A stretch of 26,907 nt of DNA from NCBI GenBank assembly GCA_964627665.1, contig CAZVKG010000046.1, positions 1 through 26,907 on the forward strand. The letters run 5' to 3'. This DNA is from UBA1351 sp964627665. Its GTDB lineage: Bacteria > Bacillota > Clostridia > Lachnospirales > Vallitaleaceae. Each line of letters starts with the position of its first letter. Within the stretch, counting starts at the first letter, position 1. This document shows, piece after piece, positions 14,652 to 23,362 of this stretch. The position numbers and the translations under genes are program-made. Under the pieces are notes generated by a model that ran no database searches, was not told the origin of the DNA, and was given only the letters and a program-made list of their open reading frames with translations.

Positions 14652-15692
14652 CTACACTAAATCATCTTGTCTAAGCTGCTTGACATGGTCTAGGATTGTT
14701 TCTTCTAATGGACGATACTGCATATTTAATTCGCGCACACTCTTTGAATGATCACATGCAAGTGGATAACCGACGTTTTTCTTTACAAAAATTCTTGTAA
14801 AGCCAATGGTTGGTGCTAGTAACCACATAAGCCACTTAGGTACAAACCGTTTTGGTAATTTATACTCCGAAGGATATTTTTCTTCAATAATTTTACTGAC
14901 ATCAAGAAGGTCGCCTGATTCATTCGCTATGATATATCGACCTTTTGCTTCAAGAGTAAATGCTCCTAACAAGTGTCCTCTTGCCACATCTCTGACATCT
15001 GAAAAAATAAATTCTAGTTTCGGTGCTCCCATGCTTAATTCTCCATGTAATAATCGCAAAAGTGTTTCTATACTTGTAGAATCTTTTCGCGTGGTCAATG
15101 AGGGGCCAAGGACAAAGCCCGGATGAATCGTTACTAAACTCCACCTTGATTGTTCTTTCTCCATGGTCCATGCTGCTTTTTCAGCTTCAGTTTTTGAAAA
15201 ACTATAGGCGTTATGATCAAGAGAACTTGTGGTATTCCATATCTCTTCTGTTAACGCATTATGCCCATCCTTAGACATATCTTGGTTATCTCCATATATG
15301 GCAGCGAGACTACTTGTAAGAACGACACGTCTTACTGTCTCCGCTTTATTTACCGCTTGAAGTACAATTTTCGTTCCATTAACTGCAGGATCGACCAACT
15401 TCTTTTTTGGATCATCTTTATCATCCAAGAAAAACGGAGATGCTATATGCATAACTATATTGGCGCCCAATATAGCTTCATCAAAAGACCCTTCTTGATT
15501 CAAGTCCGCTTCATATACACTCAGTTTCCCCGGCGAATTATTTTCAATCTCCAATAAATGTGCATATTTATCTGTTTTTAATTTATCTCGCACAGTCATA
15601 CGCACATCATAACCTTCTTGTAACAAATTATGAACAATCCAAGACGCTATATATCCTGTTCCTCCAGTTACGGTAACAATTGCTTTATCCAT
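14652..15692 (-). CDS. Extended SDR family NAD(P)-dependent reductase/epimerase (dihydroflavonol-4-reductase-like)
   Basis: A 346-residue extended short-chain dehydrogenase. The nucleotide-binding motif is GGTGYIASWIV near the N-terminus, and the catalytic YxxxK is in AYSFSKTEAEKAAW; VVLTSSLAAIYGD supplies the serine and VTIHPGFVLGPSL the downstream loop. Members reduce aldehydes or ketones using NADPH; the substrate here is unknown. The ATG at 15690-15692 overlaps the stop of the AhpD-like gene (ATGGATAA) and has GAAGGGA before it; an upstream start would only extend into that gene. It is the last gene of a small redox-flavoured cluster and is followed by a terminator. Confidence 0.9.
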   Translation of the reverse strand: MDKAIVTVTGGTGYIASWIVHNLLQEGYDVRMTVRDKLKTDKYAHLLEIENNSPGKLSVYEADLNQEGSFDEAILGANIVMHIASPFFLDDKDDPKKKLVDPAVNGTKIVLQAVNKAETVRRVVLTSSLAAIYGDNQDMSKDGHNALTEEIWNTTSSLDHNAYSFSKTEAEKAAWTMEKEQSRWSLVTIHPGFVLGPSLTTRKDSTSIETLLRLLHGELSMGAPKLEFIFSDVRDVARGHLLGAFTLEAKGRYIIANESGDLLDVSKIIEEKYPSEYKLPKRFVPKWLMWLLAPTIGFTRIFVKKNVGYPLACDHSKSVRELNMQYRPLEETILDHVKQLRQDDLV

Positions 15693-16269
15693 TGAATCCC
15701 TTCTTTCTGTTTTGATAAATGAGATCACATTGTTCTAAGAATCCTGCCGGCGGTATTCCAAACCCTTGAATAACTCTTGTCCAATAAGCAACTTGACCAA
15801 TTGTCGTAACGATTGTTGCATATTCTTTTTCATTAAAGAGTTGTGTCATACGCTTTACAACTTTAGGATTTTGTCGTATAGGCGTTCGAACTAAACCTCT
15901 TATAAAATATAAGGTCATTCGTTCTCTTTCATTGAGTGTCTTGATTTCATTTAACGCAAGACGTCCTTGCAGTCCTTTGATTTCTTCAGATGTAATTCGA
16001 AACTCACGATAGTTCGCGCTATTCATATCGATACAAAAAGGACATGCAATTAACAATGATACTTGCATTCGAATCAACTTGAGCAGCCTTGGAGATATTC
16101 TACCTTGTTTATGTGCAATCAAGCCTTCTAATATCATTGAGCTAACAAAAGCTTTTGGTGTCCACAGTAATAATCGTGCCGGTAACATTTTATGTCCGAT
16201 TTTCTTTTCAGCCATTTGGATCATTTTCTCCAATAGTTTGCATATTTTCGGTTCTTTAATATATGGCAT
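15685..16269 (-). CDS. Carboxymuconolactone decarboxylase/AhpD-like family protein
   Basis: A 194-residue helical protein with CPFCIDMN, the CxxC-x3-(H/N) style motif of AhpD-like carboxymuconolactone decarboxylase family proteins, and an RERMTLYFIRGL segment typical of their helical core. True AhpD uses the CxxC as a disulfide reductase in peroxide defence; many relatives have no known role. GGAGG precedes the ATG. It lies 32 bases after the PPOX-type gene and overlaps the SDR gene by 8 bases, so the three are co-transcribed. Confidence 0.82.
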   Translation of the reverse strand: MPYIKEPKICKLLEKMIQMAEKKIGHKMLPARLLLWTPKAFVSSMILEGLIAHKQGRISPRLLKLIRMQVSLLIACPFCIDMNSANYREFRITSEEIKGLQGRLALNEIKTLNERERMTLYFIRGLVRTPIRQNPKVVKRMTQLFNEKEYATIVTTIGQVAYWTRVIQGFGIPPAGFLEQCDLIYQNRKKGFNG

Positions 16270-16301
16270 CGTTACCTCCCTCTCACAGAATTAAATATCC
16301 A

Positions 16302-16781
16302 CTACCTTACATATTCCTTTGCTTCTTTTCCTGTCATATGATCTATATCAATCACAAGGATATAGGACCTCGTACATCCTTTAATTGTTTTCATCTTTTC
16401 CTCATCCGGTCGATCTGCAGAATACTTTTCTACTAGTGCTTTAAATGCATCCAACCATTCGACCTCATCTTCAACTATACGCGCTTTACCAAAAACAACA
16501 ACACTACGAAAATATGTCGTATATTCCGCACTAACAATTGTATCTTCATCGACAATTGCAAAAGAAACCTTTGCATTTTTAAGAATCGCATCAATCTTAT
16601 GTCCGGCCTTAGCTGAGTGAAAGTAAATCTTCCCATTGGCATAAACATAACTAAGGGGAATCGCATATGGGTAGCCATCATCTCCATGACAGGCTAAAAC
16701 ACCATTCGTGGCTCTATGCATGACTTCAACATTTTTCTCCATTGATAATAATTGTTTTTTTCTTCGCATTTCTCTAAACAT
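16302..16781 (-). CDS. Pyridoxamine 5'-phosphate oxidase (PPOX)/NimA-type flavin protein
   Basis: A 159-residue split-barrel protein. The segments GVLACHGDDGYPYAIPLSYVY, GKIYFHSAKAGHKIDAI, VSFAIVD and FRSVVVFGKARIVED follow the NimA-like branch of PPOX-fold FMN proteins, some of which reduce nitroimidazoles. The C-terminal CTRSYILVIDIDHMTGKEAKE is also typical. The start is the ATG at 16779-16781 with GAGAGGA upstream; a TTG at 16799 is rejected. It starts 1 base after the DUF2500-like gene ends. Actual substrate unknown. Confidence 0.88.
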   Translation of the reverse strand: MFREMRRKKQLLSMEKNVEVMHRATNGVLACHGDDGYPYAIPLSYVYANGKIYFHSAKAGHKIDAILKNAKVSFAIVDEDTIVSAEYTTYFRSVVVFGKARIVEDEVEWLDAFKALVEKYSADRPDEEKMKTIKGCTRSYILVIDIDHMTGKEAKEYVR

Positions 16782-16782
16782 T

Positions 16783-17169
16783 TTATAGATTCCTCTCAAA
16801 GCTAATATATCTTGTTCCTTGAAATGTTAACGTTCCCGTATCGCCTTCAACCAAATAGCCATACTCTTGACTGCTGATATGCAATTCAAGGCGATCTTGA
16901 CTTTCAAACTCAAACGTCACGTAATATGACGTGCTTGATGACGAATGTCTATGTGCACCACTATGATGATGGCGCCTTACATTTTGGCGCTTTGAGACAA
17001 CCTTGGCTTGAACTGCTAATCGTGGAGAATGATTGTTTTTATTCCATTCAGAAACGCCTTTGATTAGAATCACAACAAAAACTGCAATAATAAGAAAAAA
17101 TACCGCAAAGAAAATAAAGAAAAAACCTCCACCAAACATAAAACTATCCATTGTATTTGAGTAACTCAT
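16783..17169 (-). CDS. DUF2500-like membrane protein
   Basis: A 128-residue protein with one strong membrane segment (about residues 12-37, rich in Phe, Ile and Val) followed by a soluble domain. Residues 65-80 are rich in His and Ser (RRHHHSGAHRHSSSS), then TSYYVTFEFESQDRLELHIS, the pattern I associate with DUF2500. It has no known function. GGAGG precedes the ATG at 17167-17169; an earlier start at 17208 has no such site. It is tightly linked to the PPOX-type gene. The His-rich stretch could bind metal, but low complexity is equally likely. Confidence 0.8.
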   Translation of the reverse strand: MSYSNTMDSFMFGGGFFFIFFAVFFLIIAVFVVILIKGVSEWNKNNHSPRLAVQAKVVSKRQNVRRHHHSGAHRHSSSSTSYYVTFEFESQDRLELHISSQEYGYLVEGDTGTLTFQGTRYISFERNL

Positions 17170-17219
17170 ATATGCCTCCTTTTTTTTACGTTCACTACAA
17201 TCGTTCATCGTTCAAAATT

Positions 17220-17248
17220 AGCTTAAACCTTAATTTACTAACCGTCAA
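17220..17248 (-). promoter_or_regulatory. Possible promoter of the DUF2500-PPOX-AhpD-SDR cluster
   Basis: Minus-strand TTGACG (17243-17248), a 17-base spacer and TAAGCT (17220-17225). The -35 box is good, the -10 box weak. It overlaps the end of the acetyltransferase gene. Confidence 0.35.
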
Positions 17249-17736
17249 GTGCATTCTTTTTGATAAAACACCATGCTTAGCATCTTTCCTTGTTTTTCAG
17301 CAACATTTTCTAATCTACCGCCATAACTAAAGCCTTTCTTTTCATGAAGATGAATACTTCCTTGATTACCGTCTGTGATTACCGAAATCAATTGTTTGAT
17401 TTTCGGAGATTGTTTACCCTCTTCTATAATTGCATCCATTAAACGACTTCCCACACCTTGCCCTTGAGCCATAGTACTCACATAGATTGAAATTTCCGCA
17501 CAACAATAGGCTGTCTCGCGTTGGCGACCATAAGGGGATAATGATGCAAACCCAAGAAGTTCATTCCCCTCTTCAAATACAATAAGAGGATATTTTCCTT
17601 GGTGCTCTGTAAGCCATTCTTTTCCTTCATCAAATGTCAGAGCTTTCTCTTCAAAGGAAGCTGTGCCATTTAGAATATTTTCATTATATATTTCAAGTAA
17701 TGCTGAAATATCATCTATTTTTGCTTTACGAATCAT
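17245..17736 (-). CDS. GNAT family N-acetyltransferase (phosphinothricin acetyltransferase-like)
   Basis: A 164-residue acetyltransferase. Features: MIRKAKIDDISALLEIYNE at the start, EISIYVSTMAQGQGVGSRLMD with the acetyl-CoA-binding Q-x-x-G-x-G/A pattern, and GSIHLHEKKGFSYGGRL near the C-terminus. This is the branch that includes phosphinothricin and methionine sulfoximine acetyltransferases, which acetylate glutamate-like amines; the real substrate is unknown. The start is the ATG at 17734-17736 with AAGGAG 7 bases upstream; an ATG at 17754 lies before the ribosome site. It has its own promoter (17765-17794). Confidence 0.9.
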   Translation of the reverse strand: MIRKAKIDDISALLEIYNENILNGTASFEEKALTFDEGKEWLTEHQGKYPLIVFEEGNELLGFASLSPYGRQRETAYCCAEISIYVSTMAQGQGVGSRLMDAIIEEGKQSPKIKQLISVITDGNQGSIHLHEKKGFSYGGRLENVAEKQGKMLSMVFYQKECT

Positions 17737-17764
17737 AATAAGTCTCCTTTTCATTCTATAAACT

Positions 17765-17794
17765 ATTATAACCCAATCTTTCCAATTTTTTCAA
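17765..17794 (-). promoter_or_regulatory. Sigma-A-type promoter of the acetyltransferase gene
   Basis: Minus-strand TTGAAA (17789-17794), an 18-base spacer and TATAAT (17765-17770), about 30 bases before the start codon. Confidence 0.68.
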
Positions 17795-17853
17795 TGAGTA
17801 TTACCGGAACATTGTAACCCTTTTAGTCGTCGTATAAATAAGGAGGTAAGACT

Positions 17854-19083
17854 ATGCAAAAACACATTCTATTATTATTCCTGATAACGCTACTAATAAC
17901 GAGTTGTTCCACTAACGGTGAAAGTGTCAAAAATCCGGTATATGCAGCTGAGGAGGAAGCTACTTTGGCAGATTCCAATAACACATTTGCCTTTAACATA
18001 TTACCCCTTCTCACAGAAAATGGCGATGGCAATGTATTCTTTTCACCTTATTCCATCTCAAGTGCTATCGGGATGCTCTATAATGGTGCCGAAAACACAA
18101 GCAAAGCAGAAATTGGTCAGGTTTTTCACTGGGACCTTCTTACCGATGAAGAGTTTAACAAGGGACAGAAATATCTTTACCAAGCTTTGAATAGTAGAGA
18201 AAACATCACTCTTATGACCGGGAACTCTATATGGATTAATGACAAAAAATATATTTCAATTAATGAGGATTATCTCTTAGAAAATAAGGAAGTCTTCGAT
18301 GCCAAATCAGAAACTCTTGATTTAACCCGCCAAGAAGGTATAAATACTATCAACCAATGGATTGCTAATCAAACCAACAACAAAATTACTCAAGTGCTTA
18401 GCCAACCCTATACAGCGGATAACCCTATGCTCCTTGTGAACGCTATCTATTTTTTTGGTGGATGGATGCATGAGTTTTCTGAATCCGAAACCCGCTCCGA
18501 CACTTTTCATGGAACAAGCGGTGACAAAAATGTTCAGATGATGCATCAACGTGAGAGGTTTTCATATCTGAAAACCGATGAATATGAACTTGCTATTCTT
18601 CCGTATAAAGAATATGAAGCTAAAATGATGATTCTTCTCCCCACTGAAAATTCCTTCGACGATTTTGTCGATACAATGAATTATGAAACCTACACTAACA
18701 TTACTTCGACTTCTCTGAAAAACGAGGACGTGATTCTCACTTTTCCGAAATTTTCTCTCGAATATGGTGTAGAATCATTGACCCAAGCCCTTATTGAGTT
18801 AGGTATGCCGACAGCCTTTAACGCTTCGGAGGCAGATTTTTCAGGTATCAGTGATGATGCCCTCGATTATCAACTTCGCATTAGCGATGTTCTTCACAAA
18901 GCCGTTATCGATGTGGATGAAAAAGGCACTGAAGCTGCTGCTGTCACCGTCGTCGAAATGGAAACCACCTCTGCAGAACCCACGGAACCTATAAGATTCA
19001 CCGTGGATCGCCCCTTTGTTTTCTTTATTGTAGATCAAAAAACAGATGTATTATTATTTGTTGGGGTTGTTCGAAATATTTAG
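17854..19083 (+). CDS. Serpin family lipoprotein (serine protease inhibitor)
   Basis: A 409-residue serpin. The N-terminus is a lipoprotein signal (MQKHILLLFLITLLITSC, acylated Cys18), so it should sit on the outer face of the membrane. Serpin landmarks are NVFFSPYSISSAIGMLYNGAE, LLVNAIYFFGGW, FPKFSLEYGV, LHKAVIDVDEKGTEAAAV and RPFVFFIVDQKT. The hinge of the reactive loop, GTEAAAV (from Gly358, P15), has the small residues needed for inhibition; by alignment with alpha1-antitrypsin the scissile bond is Thr372-Ser373 (P1-P1'). AGGAGG lies before the ATG. The neighbours are unrelated. It likely protects the cell from host, competitor or own serine proteases; the target cannot be told. Confidence 0.95.
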   Translation: MQKHILLLFLITLLITSCSTNGESVKNPVYAAEEEATLADSNNTFAFNILPLLTENGDGNVFFSPYSISSAIGMLYNGAENTSKAEIGQVFHWDLLTDEEFNKGQKYLYQALNSRENITLMTGNSIWINDKKYISINEDYLLENKEVFDAKSETLDLTRQEGINTINQWIANQTNNKITQVLSQPYTADNPMLLVNAIYFFGGWMHEFSESETRSDTFHGTSGDKNVQMMHQRERFSYLKTDEYELAILPYKEYEAKMMILLPTENSFDDFVDTMNYETYTNITSTSLKNEDVILTFPKFSLEYGVESLTQALIELGMPTAFNASEADFSGISDDALDYQLRISDVLHKAVIDVDEKGTEAAAVTVVEMETTSAEPTEPIRFTVDRPFVFFIVDQKTDVLLFVGVVRNI

Positions 19084-19115
19084 CAAAAAAATGAACCGGT
19101 ATTATTTACCGGTTC
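19084..19115 (-). terminator. Intrinsic terminator of the mutarotase/ABC operon
   Basis: A perfect 9-bp stem (GAACCGGTA 19093-19101 with TACCGGTTC 19107-19115), 5-base loop, followed on the minus strand by A and seven U residues. It lies between the convergent serpin and mutarotase genes; in the plus direction the stem is followed by only a poor T-run. Confidence 0.8.
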
Positions 19116-19133
19116 TCGTAATAAGATTTGGAG

Positions 19134-20018
19134 TTATTTCGACAGAATAAATTGAATTGTTCCTGATTTTGTTTCATTTTTCCCCACTTCTTGTACCCCT
19201 GAAACTTCTTTATATCCTTTGTCATAAAGGTTAAAGGCGTCAATAGAGCACGTCTGAGGTTCTATGCAAAATTTATCATAGTTTTCCGGTGTGTATACAA
19301 CAAGATAAGAAAAATCATTTGAGCATCTCATTGACAGCTGATAATCATCCCACTGAATAACAGCCACTTCAAATAGTTTTTCCCTGTTGTTTTCCATCAT
19401 ATATACCGTATCAAGTTTTAATGCACTGACAGGTTTAAACCGAGATAAGTCATAGTCAGTTTTTTTAACTTCCTGTATCTCCCCTGTATTAATGGAATTT
19501 TGAGATTCCAATATTTTCTTCGCTTCAGTCATAATTTTTGCATCACCACGCTGATTTTCAAAAAAAGGATGAATTCCAAACCCATAAGGCAAACTTGCTT
19601 CGCCGATGTTTGTAATTTCATATTGATAGATTAAACGATCGAGTTGAATGATTATATGAATTTTTAATATGCACTCAAAAGGGTACTTCTCAAACTCTTC
19701 ATAAGAAGCGTCCCATTTCAACGCACCTGTCACCCTATAATCACCTGCCCCTTCACTATTATGCACAATCATAAATGGAAGATTTCGAAATAATCCATGC
19801 ATTTTTGCCGCATATTCTTTTCCCTTATACCTATACCGATTATTTCTTGTTCGATTTGGCGTCGGAAACATTAAAGGCATTCCATATGTATGGCCTTGAC
19901 TTTGCCTTTGGAAATCACCTTTTATTAATGTCTTTGTTTTCCAAGACAAATAGGATATGTTCATACCGTCATCCACATTAATATCCATAATAAAATCAAG
20001 ATATTCAATATGTATCAT
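19134..20018 (-). CDS. Aldose 1-epimerase (mutarotase) family protein
   Basis: A 294-residue beta-sandwich protein of the galactose mutarotase superfamily. Visible motifs: LMFPTPNRTRNNRYRYKGKEY, HGLFRNLPF (substrate-contact Arg and His), YGFGIHPFF with the catalytic His, and a C-terminal FCIEPQTCSIDAFNL with the catalytic Glu. It interconverts alpha and beta anomers of a free sugar. It is the last gene of the ABC operon, 12 bases after the 815-residue protein gene, with AAGGAGAG before the ATG, so it probably acts on the sugar freed by that system. The sugar is unknown. Confidence 0.9.
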   Translation of the reverse strand: MIHIEYLDFIMDINVDDGMNISYLSWKTKTLIKGDFQRQSQGHTYGMPLMFPTPNRTRNNRYRYKGKEYAAKMHGLFRNLPFMIVHNSEGAGDYRVTGALKWDASYEEFEKYPFECILKIHIIIQLDRLIYQYEITNIGEASLPYGFGIHPFFENQRGDAKIMTEAKKILESQNSINTGEIQEVKKTDYDLSRFKPVSALKLDTVYMMENNREKLFEVAVIQWDDYQLSMRCSNDFSYLVVYTPENYDKFCIEPQTCSIDAFNLYDKGYKEVSGVQEVGKNETKSGTIQFILSK

Positions 20019-20030
20019 TTGATTCTCTCC

Positions 20031-22478
20031 TTATACGTATTGAGTTAAATCATAAGACGCCTTATACGTCAACTCAAACTCTTTTGTGGTAAGCTTCTTC
20101 TGCTCTTTATCATAATGTGGTCTTTGCAATTTACATTTTTCCATAAAAATATCAAAGCTTTCATCTTCACTTGTATCACTACATATGCAAAGATAAGCAC
20201 TATTTGAACTGTATACTCTATATTCACACGCAAACAATTGATCTTGATGTTCTTCCATCACATCACTGCACCATAAAGCAATAAACCCATCACTTTTTCT
20301 GCCAAACAACCATCCGTCAGATTGAACGGTTTGATCCATCCTCACTTTTGGCCAAAAGGCATGGGTAAAATGGATCGGATGACTGTCAGGTATAGAGTAA
20401 ATACTTCCGATTTTATTTTCAACTTGTTTGATTGCAGGAAATACACCATTTCCGTACCAGTAGCCCGGTCGAGTGGCACAAGATGCACTTGTTCCCCCCG
20501 GATGTGTAACAAATACGGGCGTTTGATTATCCAGTGCACCGTACCAAAGATGTTGTTGATACCCATAGACTCCCGGCTCAAAGAAAGTTGTTCCATGAAA
20601 ACGTTCATTTAAAGATTTTGTATATTCATGAGTTTCTTGATTTGAATTTTCCGTTAATGTTACATTTTCCCACCGTTCATAGGATGTATCCGCTCTTGGG
20701 GATTCAACGGAAGTTAACACATAATTTTTCTGCTTATTTAAATGTATACATGTATTTCCTGTCGTGTATGTTTCCTTAATATTTTTATTCATAAGGTCAA
20801 CAAGATGATCAGGGAATCGATATTTTGTTGTTGCATAAGCGGCCATCCATCCTTCAGAATAATCATAAGGCACTTGAGGATTGATTAAATTCAGTAATGC
20901 TTGAGCTCCTTGTTTAAATGGATAAAGAACATCTCCATACACTCTTCCCATCGGCCCAAAGATTGAACCGTCAAAGGTATGTTTAGCTAACATTGTAACC
21001 AAATAATCAGCTATACCGCTTGCCCTTTTTGAAATCTCTTCATCTGCAAAATCAACAAGATTTAGTAACGTCATAAATGTAATACTTACATATGTTGACG
21101 CCAAAAATTCCTCGAAACCTTCTTTTTCCACATCTTCTAACCATTCCAACACATGTTTTTTCCCAAATTCTGACAACTGACGTCCGTTCATATCTGTACG
21201 TTTGAAGTTTGCATTCGGATACATTTCTCCACAAAACATTGCCGCTGAATAAAACAATAAGGAATGGTTCTCACTCCAAAAACACATAGCATCTACGCCA
21301 TTATGTGTCATCCAATATCTATAGTCGATTAACACTTCTTTTGCTCTAGCTTCGAACCTAGAATCAAGTGGATAACTTTTCATATATCTAATTAATCCTG
21401 CAATCAAAAAATCCGTACAATCATAGCGTTTTTCGATTTGATTCAATGTTTCATAAAGAAGTGTTTCGTCTTTTTCCCAAACTTTATTAATTGCGCGTCT
21501 TGCAAGGATATTCGATATAGCAAACCCAAATTTATTTCCACGATTTAAGCTTTCAACCTCTGCTATTTTGTTTAGAAGCTCCAATTTATTCTCTTCAAAA
21601 TCTTTACTATTTCCAAAGATCGGATTCATATCCGTTAATTTTTCAAATCGTCGAACAAGTTTTGTATCCTTGACACAACAAGTAACGATCACATTAGGAT
21701 TGTTTGGCTGAAGTTCTACATTCTTCATCCCGGAAATATCTGTGTGTTCCTTTGGCTGCTTTGCTTTTGCATAATCGTACTCATAACCACCATAGGATAC
21801 AGACGTTCCACTAGGTGCAGGCAAGGCGTTCATTAGGCATTCCTCATTGAGTATTAAAGTATCTAACCATTCCTTGGTACAATTAAATTCGGATAAATCA
21901 CCATACTCATCCGAAAGTCGCACCTGCACACCTTCACATTCTCCTGTTAGTTCGATACCAAAAATGTTACGCGTATCACGAACCCCTAAATTCTGAAAAC
22001 GAATTATAATTTCATTGTATCCTTCTTTTAAATCAAGAACAAGTTCCTGCTTACTCATTGGTTTATATACTGCTTTATTAATTCCGCCTACAAATGCATT
22101 ATTGCACCATAATCCAATAGCCCCATACGACCATAGTGTTATATTGACTTTTTTTGTCGTCTTGGAAACAAGGCCGGTGACTGCTAGCATTTCAACACGA
22201 TTTAACATCGCATAGCCCTGACTATAATCTACAAACCAGTTTCCATAATTATAATGATAACACCAAGGAAGACCAAGTTCACTGTTTTCACCTAACCGAA
22301 TAGAACTATTCGGTTTTTCCATAGGATAATCCGGAAGGATTGTTCTTAAATACGTTTCATAGTCAAGTTGATTCATATTCTCTGCTGGTAACTCTGAATG
22401 ATCGGCGACCATTTCCATTTCATTTTTTTCAACTGAGTACGGCCCTGATATAAGATATTCAGTAATAAATTTTTGCAT
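20031..22478 (-). CDS. Large uncharacterised protein, probably a cytosolic carbohydrate-active enzyme
   Basis: An 815-residue protein of no family I recognise. It has no signal peptide or membrane segment. Residues 90-190 look like a beta-sandwich (VNITLWSYGAIGLWCNN, VLDLKEGYNEIIIRFQN), as in the accessory domain of glycosidases. Residues 310-570 are helical with FWSENHSLLFYSAAMFCGEMYP (400-421) and SIFGPMGRVYGDVLYPFKQG, reminiscent of alpha/alpha-toroid enzymes such as polysaccharide lyases or heparinase-like proteins; Asn404, His405 and Tyr410 are candidate active-site residues. The C-terminus is again beta-rich (FFEPGVYGYQQHLWYG). AAAGGA precedes the ATG, inside the permease stop. The operon suggests it cuts an imported oligosaccharide. 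Fold assignment is tentative. Confidence 0.8.
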   Translation of the reverse strand: MQKFITEYLISGPYSVEKNEMEMVADHSELPAENMNQLDYETYLRTILPDYPMEKPNSSIRLGENSELGLPWCYHYNYGNWFVDYSQGYAMLNRVEMLAVTGLVSKTTKKVNITLWSYGAIGLWCNNAFVGGINKAVYKPMSKQELVLDLKEGYNEIIIRFQNLGVRDTRNIFGIELTGECEGVQVRLSDEYGDLSEFNCTKEWLDTLILNEECLMNALPAPSGTSVSYGGYEYDYAKAKQPKEHTDISGMKNVELQPNNPNVIVTCCVKDTKLVRRFEKLTDMNPIFGNSKDFEENKLELLNKIAEVESLNRGNKFGFAISNILARRAINKVWEKDETLLYETLNQIEKRYDCTDFLIAGLIRYMKSYPLDSRFEARAKEVLIDYRYWMTHNGVDAMCFWSENHSLLFYSAAMFCGEMYPNANFKRTDMNGRQLSEFGKKHVLEWLEDVEKEGFEEFLASTYVSITFMTLLNLVDFADEEISKRASGIADYLVTMLAKHTFDGSIFGPMGRVYGDVLYPFKQGAQALLNLINPQVPYDYSEGWMAAYATTKYRFPDHLVDLMNKNIKETYTTGNTCIHLNKQKNYVLTSVESPRADTSYERWENVTLTENSNQETHEYTKSLNERFHGTTFFEPGVYGYQQHLWYGALDNQTPVFVTHPGGTSASCATRPGYWYGNGVFPAIKQVENKIGSIYSIPDSHPIHFTHAFWPKVRMDQTVQSDGWLFGRKSDGFIALWCSDVMEEHQDQLFACEYRVYSSNSAYLCICSDTSEDESFDIFMEKCKLQRPHYDKEQKKLTTKEFELTYKASYDLTQYV

Positions 22479-22484
22479 ATTCTT

Positions 22485-23351
22485 TTATCCTTTCACTGCT
22501 CCTGCTGTCATACCACTCATAAAGTTTTTGCTAAAAAGCATATATATAACTAGCATTGGCACAATAGAGATTGTTGCACCTGCAAACATGATGTTCCATG
22601 CCGCTGTTCCATCGCCCATATTTTTCAACATATTCACACCGACAGTTAAGGGTCTTCGTTCATCATTTGTCATCGTAAATACTAGGGGCATAATATATTC
22701 ATTCCAACCTTGTCGAAAGGATAAGAGAGCTATTGTAGCCATTACCGGTTTTAACATTGGAAGTATGACTTTATAATACGTTTCAAAAAAAGAACATCCA
22801 TCTATTTTAGCTGCTTCATCTAACTCTTTTGGAATAGAATTAACAAATCCTCTACAAAGAAATATGAATGTCGCTTGCCCTGCCCCTGCAGATATGAATA
22901 TAACAGGAATCAAGCTTTGATTTATTTTTAATTTTACTGCCAATTCAAACAAGGGTCTAAGTGAAACCGAACCTACATTAATAAACATAAACATAATAAA
23001 CAAACCATACAACAACTCTTTTCCTCGAAATTCTCGCCTGGAAAAAACATAACCTGCCATCGTTGAATTAATAACAGATACTACCATAACACCTACAGCC
23101 AAAAACAAACTATTGATTGTATACGTAGCAAAATTGGCTTGATTCCAAGCTTCTACATAATTAGCAAGAATCCATTTCTCCGGGAAAATATTGCTACCTC
23201 CCACCAACAATTCTGCATTGACTTTAAATGAACCAAAGATAACATATAAGACCGGAAATACAACAATAACCGCGAAAAAAACCATGAACAGCCATATAAA
23301 CATCCTAATTATCTTGGTTCGAATGGAAAATACATTTTGACTTCTTTCCAT
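22485..23351 (-). CDS. Carbohydrate ABC transporter permease (MalG-like)
   Basis: A 288-residue inner-membrane permease of the CUT1 family with about six hydrophobic segments. The EAA loop that docks the ATPase is DEAAKIDGCSFFETYYKVILP, and the N-terminal FFAVIVVFPVLYVIFGSFK and C-terminal MFAGATISIVPMLVIYMLFS are typical of MalG/LacG-type subunits. GAGGT precedes the ATG; it lies 11 bases after the other permease. It works with that permease, the binding protein and an ATPase encoded elsewhere. Confidence 0.95.
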   Translation of the reverse strand: MERSQNVFSIRTKIIRMFIWLFMVFFAVIVVFPVLYVIFGSFKVNAELLVGGSNIFPEKWILANYVEAWNQANFATYTINSLFLAVGVMVVSVINSTMAGYVFSRREFRGKELLYGLFIMFMFINVGSVSLRPLFELAVKLKINQSLIPVIFISAGAGQATFIFLCRGFVNSIPKELDEAAKIDGCSFFETYYKVILPMLKPVMATIALLSFRQGWNEYIMPLVFTMTNDERRPLTVGVNMLKNMGDGTAAWNIMFAGATISIVPMLVIYMLFSKNFMSGMTAGAVKG

Positions 23352-23362
23352 CGTCGTACCTC

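Noticed and set aside
17833..17838. TATAAA as a -10 box for the serpin gene
   Set aside because: It would place the transcription start inside the ribosome binding site, and no matching -35 box stands at the right distance. The serpin promoter is not identified.
20322..20779. Open frames on the plus strand opposite the 815-residue gene, and similar frames opposite other genes
   Set aside because: They lack ribosome sites and recognisable protein features and lie opposite well-supported genes, so they are chance open frames.
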